Part shown: positions 6,209-6,758 of the stretch, piece after piece
Position numbering within the stretch: position 1 is the first letter of the stretch
Layout of the letters: every line of letters starts with the position of its first letter
NCBI GenBank assembly: GCA_937980285.1
Contig: CALJQI010000144.1
Span: forward strand, 1-6,758
Direction of reading: 5' to 3'
DNA length: 6,758 bases
Source of the DNA: an uncultured Gammaproteobacteria bacterium
GTDB lineage: Bacteria > Pseudomonadota > Gammaproteobacteria > GCA-001735895
Notes under the pieces: generated by a model
The model's input: the letters and a program-made list of their open reading frames with translations, nothing else
Databases searched by the model: none
Told to the model about the DNA's origin: nothing
Position numbers and translations under genes: made by a program

Positions 6209-6758
6209 AGATTCGCGCACTGCTAATGCTGTGGCTGTTGGCGACCCCGCTGGCGCAGGCGGCACAGCATCACTTGCTGATTATCAGCGGCATCGGTGGC
6301 ATCGACGACTACCGCGAGCTTTTCGCAAAGCAGGCCGCACGCCTGTACGAGTCCAGCTTGAAAGCCGGCATCGACAAAGACAATATCATCCTGCTGAGCG
6401 AGGCCGCGTTAGCGGATGTCATGCAAACGCACCGCATCTCGGACAAACCGACCATCCTGCAGGCATTGCGGGAAATCGGCGCCAGGGCGCAGGCCGGCGA
6501 CCGAGTATTCATAGTAATGATTGGCCACGGCAATGCCCGCGGCGACGGCGCGGCCTTCAATCTGCCGGGTCCCGATATATCCGCCACGGAACTCGCCGCG
6601 GCACTGAGCGGGCTGCAGGAGCAGCTCGTCGTCATCGTCAACACGGCCTCGGCCAGCGGTCCGTTCATCGGCGCGCTGTCCGGCAACAACCGCGTAGTCA
6701 TCACCGCGACCTCGAGCGGCCGCGAGTACCACGCAACGCTGTTCGGCGATCATTTCGT
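6205..6758 (+). CDS. Secreted caspase/legumain-like (C13-like) protein, C-terminus cut by window edge
   Basis: The frame is open from ATG 6205, inside the ATGA overlap with the preceding stop, to the right edge: 184 complete codons. GGAG at 6194-6197 supports the start. Residues 1-19 form a signal peptide (cleavage likely after AQA). The mature part has a caspase-fold pattern: a first strand LLIISGIGG (24-32), an ELF..Q..RLY helix, a strand and loop ending in MIGHGN (105-110, presumed catalytic His H108), and NLPGPDIS (119-126). Then comes the strand VVIVNTASASG (142-152), where legumain-type enzymes have the Cys nucleophile; by alignment of the ACESG-type motif this position is S149. No Cys occurs anywhere in the visible part. 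It may be a pseudo-peptidase or use Ser. Its coupling to the VWA/GATase-like gene suggests a shared complex at the cell envelope. The family assignment is by motif recognition. Confidence 0.75.
   Translation, partial: MKIRALLMLWLLATPLAQAAQHHLLIISGIGGIDDYRELFAKQAARLYESSLKAGIDKDNIILLSEAALADVMQTHRISDKPTILQALREIGARAQAGDRVFIVMIGHGNARGDGAAFNLPGPDISATELAAALSGLQEQLVVIVNTASASGPFIGALSGNNRVVITATSSGREYHATLFGDHF

Noticed and set aside
1..6758. CRISPR array, tRNA, rRNA, insertion sequence or attachment site
   Set aside because: No regularly spaced direct repeats, no cloverleaf-like sequence, no transposase-like protein and no terminal inverted repeats were seen on either strand.

Overview
The window looks like a GC-rich Gram-negative, proteobacterial chromosome, probably gammaproteobacterial. 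Support comes from Shine-Dalgarno sites before most genes, Sec-type signal peptides, a c-type cytochrome, and two gene modules known from proteobacteria. The taxonomic call is inference; no rRNA or other phylogenetic marker is present.

Left part (1-2394): two divergent genes belong to the quinohemoprotein amine dehydrogenase (QHNDH) system. On the minus strand, cut by the left edge, lies the di-heme alpha subunit (qhpA-like), with a signal peptide and two CxxCH sites. On the plus strand lies a flavoprotein monooxygenase best explained as QhpG, the enzyme that hydroxylates the precursor tryptophan of the CTQ cofactor. The 209-base space between them holds a long imperfect palindrome (980-1024, arms of 17 bases matching at 14) that overlaps a perfect -35 hexamer. 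It is a strong candidate operator.

Middle (2395-3060): after a 126-base gap with small inverted repeats comes a short secreted protein. It has an intradiol-dioxygenase-like beta-sandwich and all four expected iron ligands (two Tyr, two His), but a shortened loop and no equivalent of the catalytic Arg. It may belong functionally to either flank.

Right part (3119-6758): a tightly packed run encodes a secreted DUF4159 protein, a membrane-anchored von Willebrand A / glutamine-amidotransferase-like protein, and, starting in a 4-base ATGA overlap, a secreted caspase/legumain-like (C13-like) protein cut by the right edge. Such genes are commonly found with MoxR ATPase and DUF58 genes, which would be expected just outside the window. 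Both enzyme-like domains appear to lack their classical cysteine nucleophiles, suggesting binding or scaffold roles in the cell envelope.

The window therefore joins a periplasmic amine-oxidising enzyme and its cofactor maturation gene to a set of exported, possibly non-catalytic proteins. Whether these are one system or two neighbours cannot be decided from this sequence alone.
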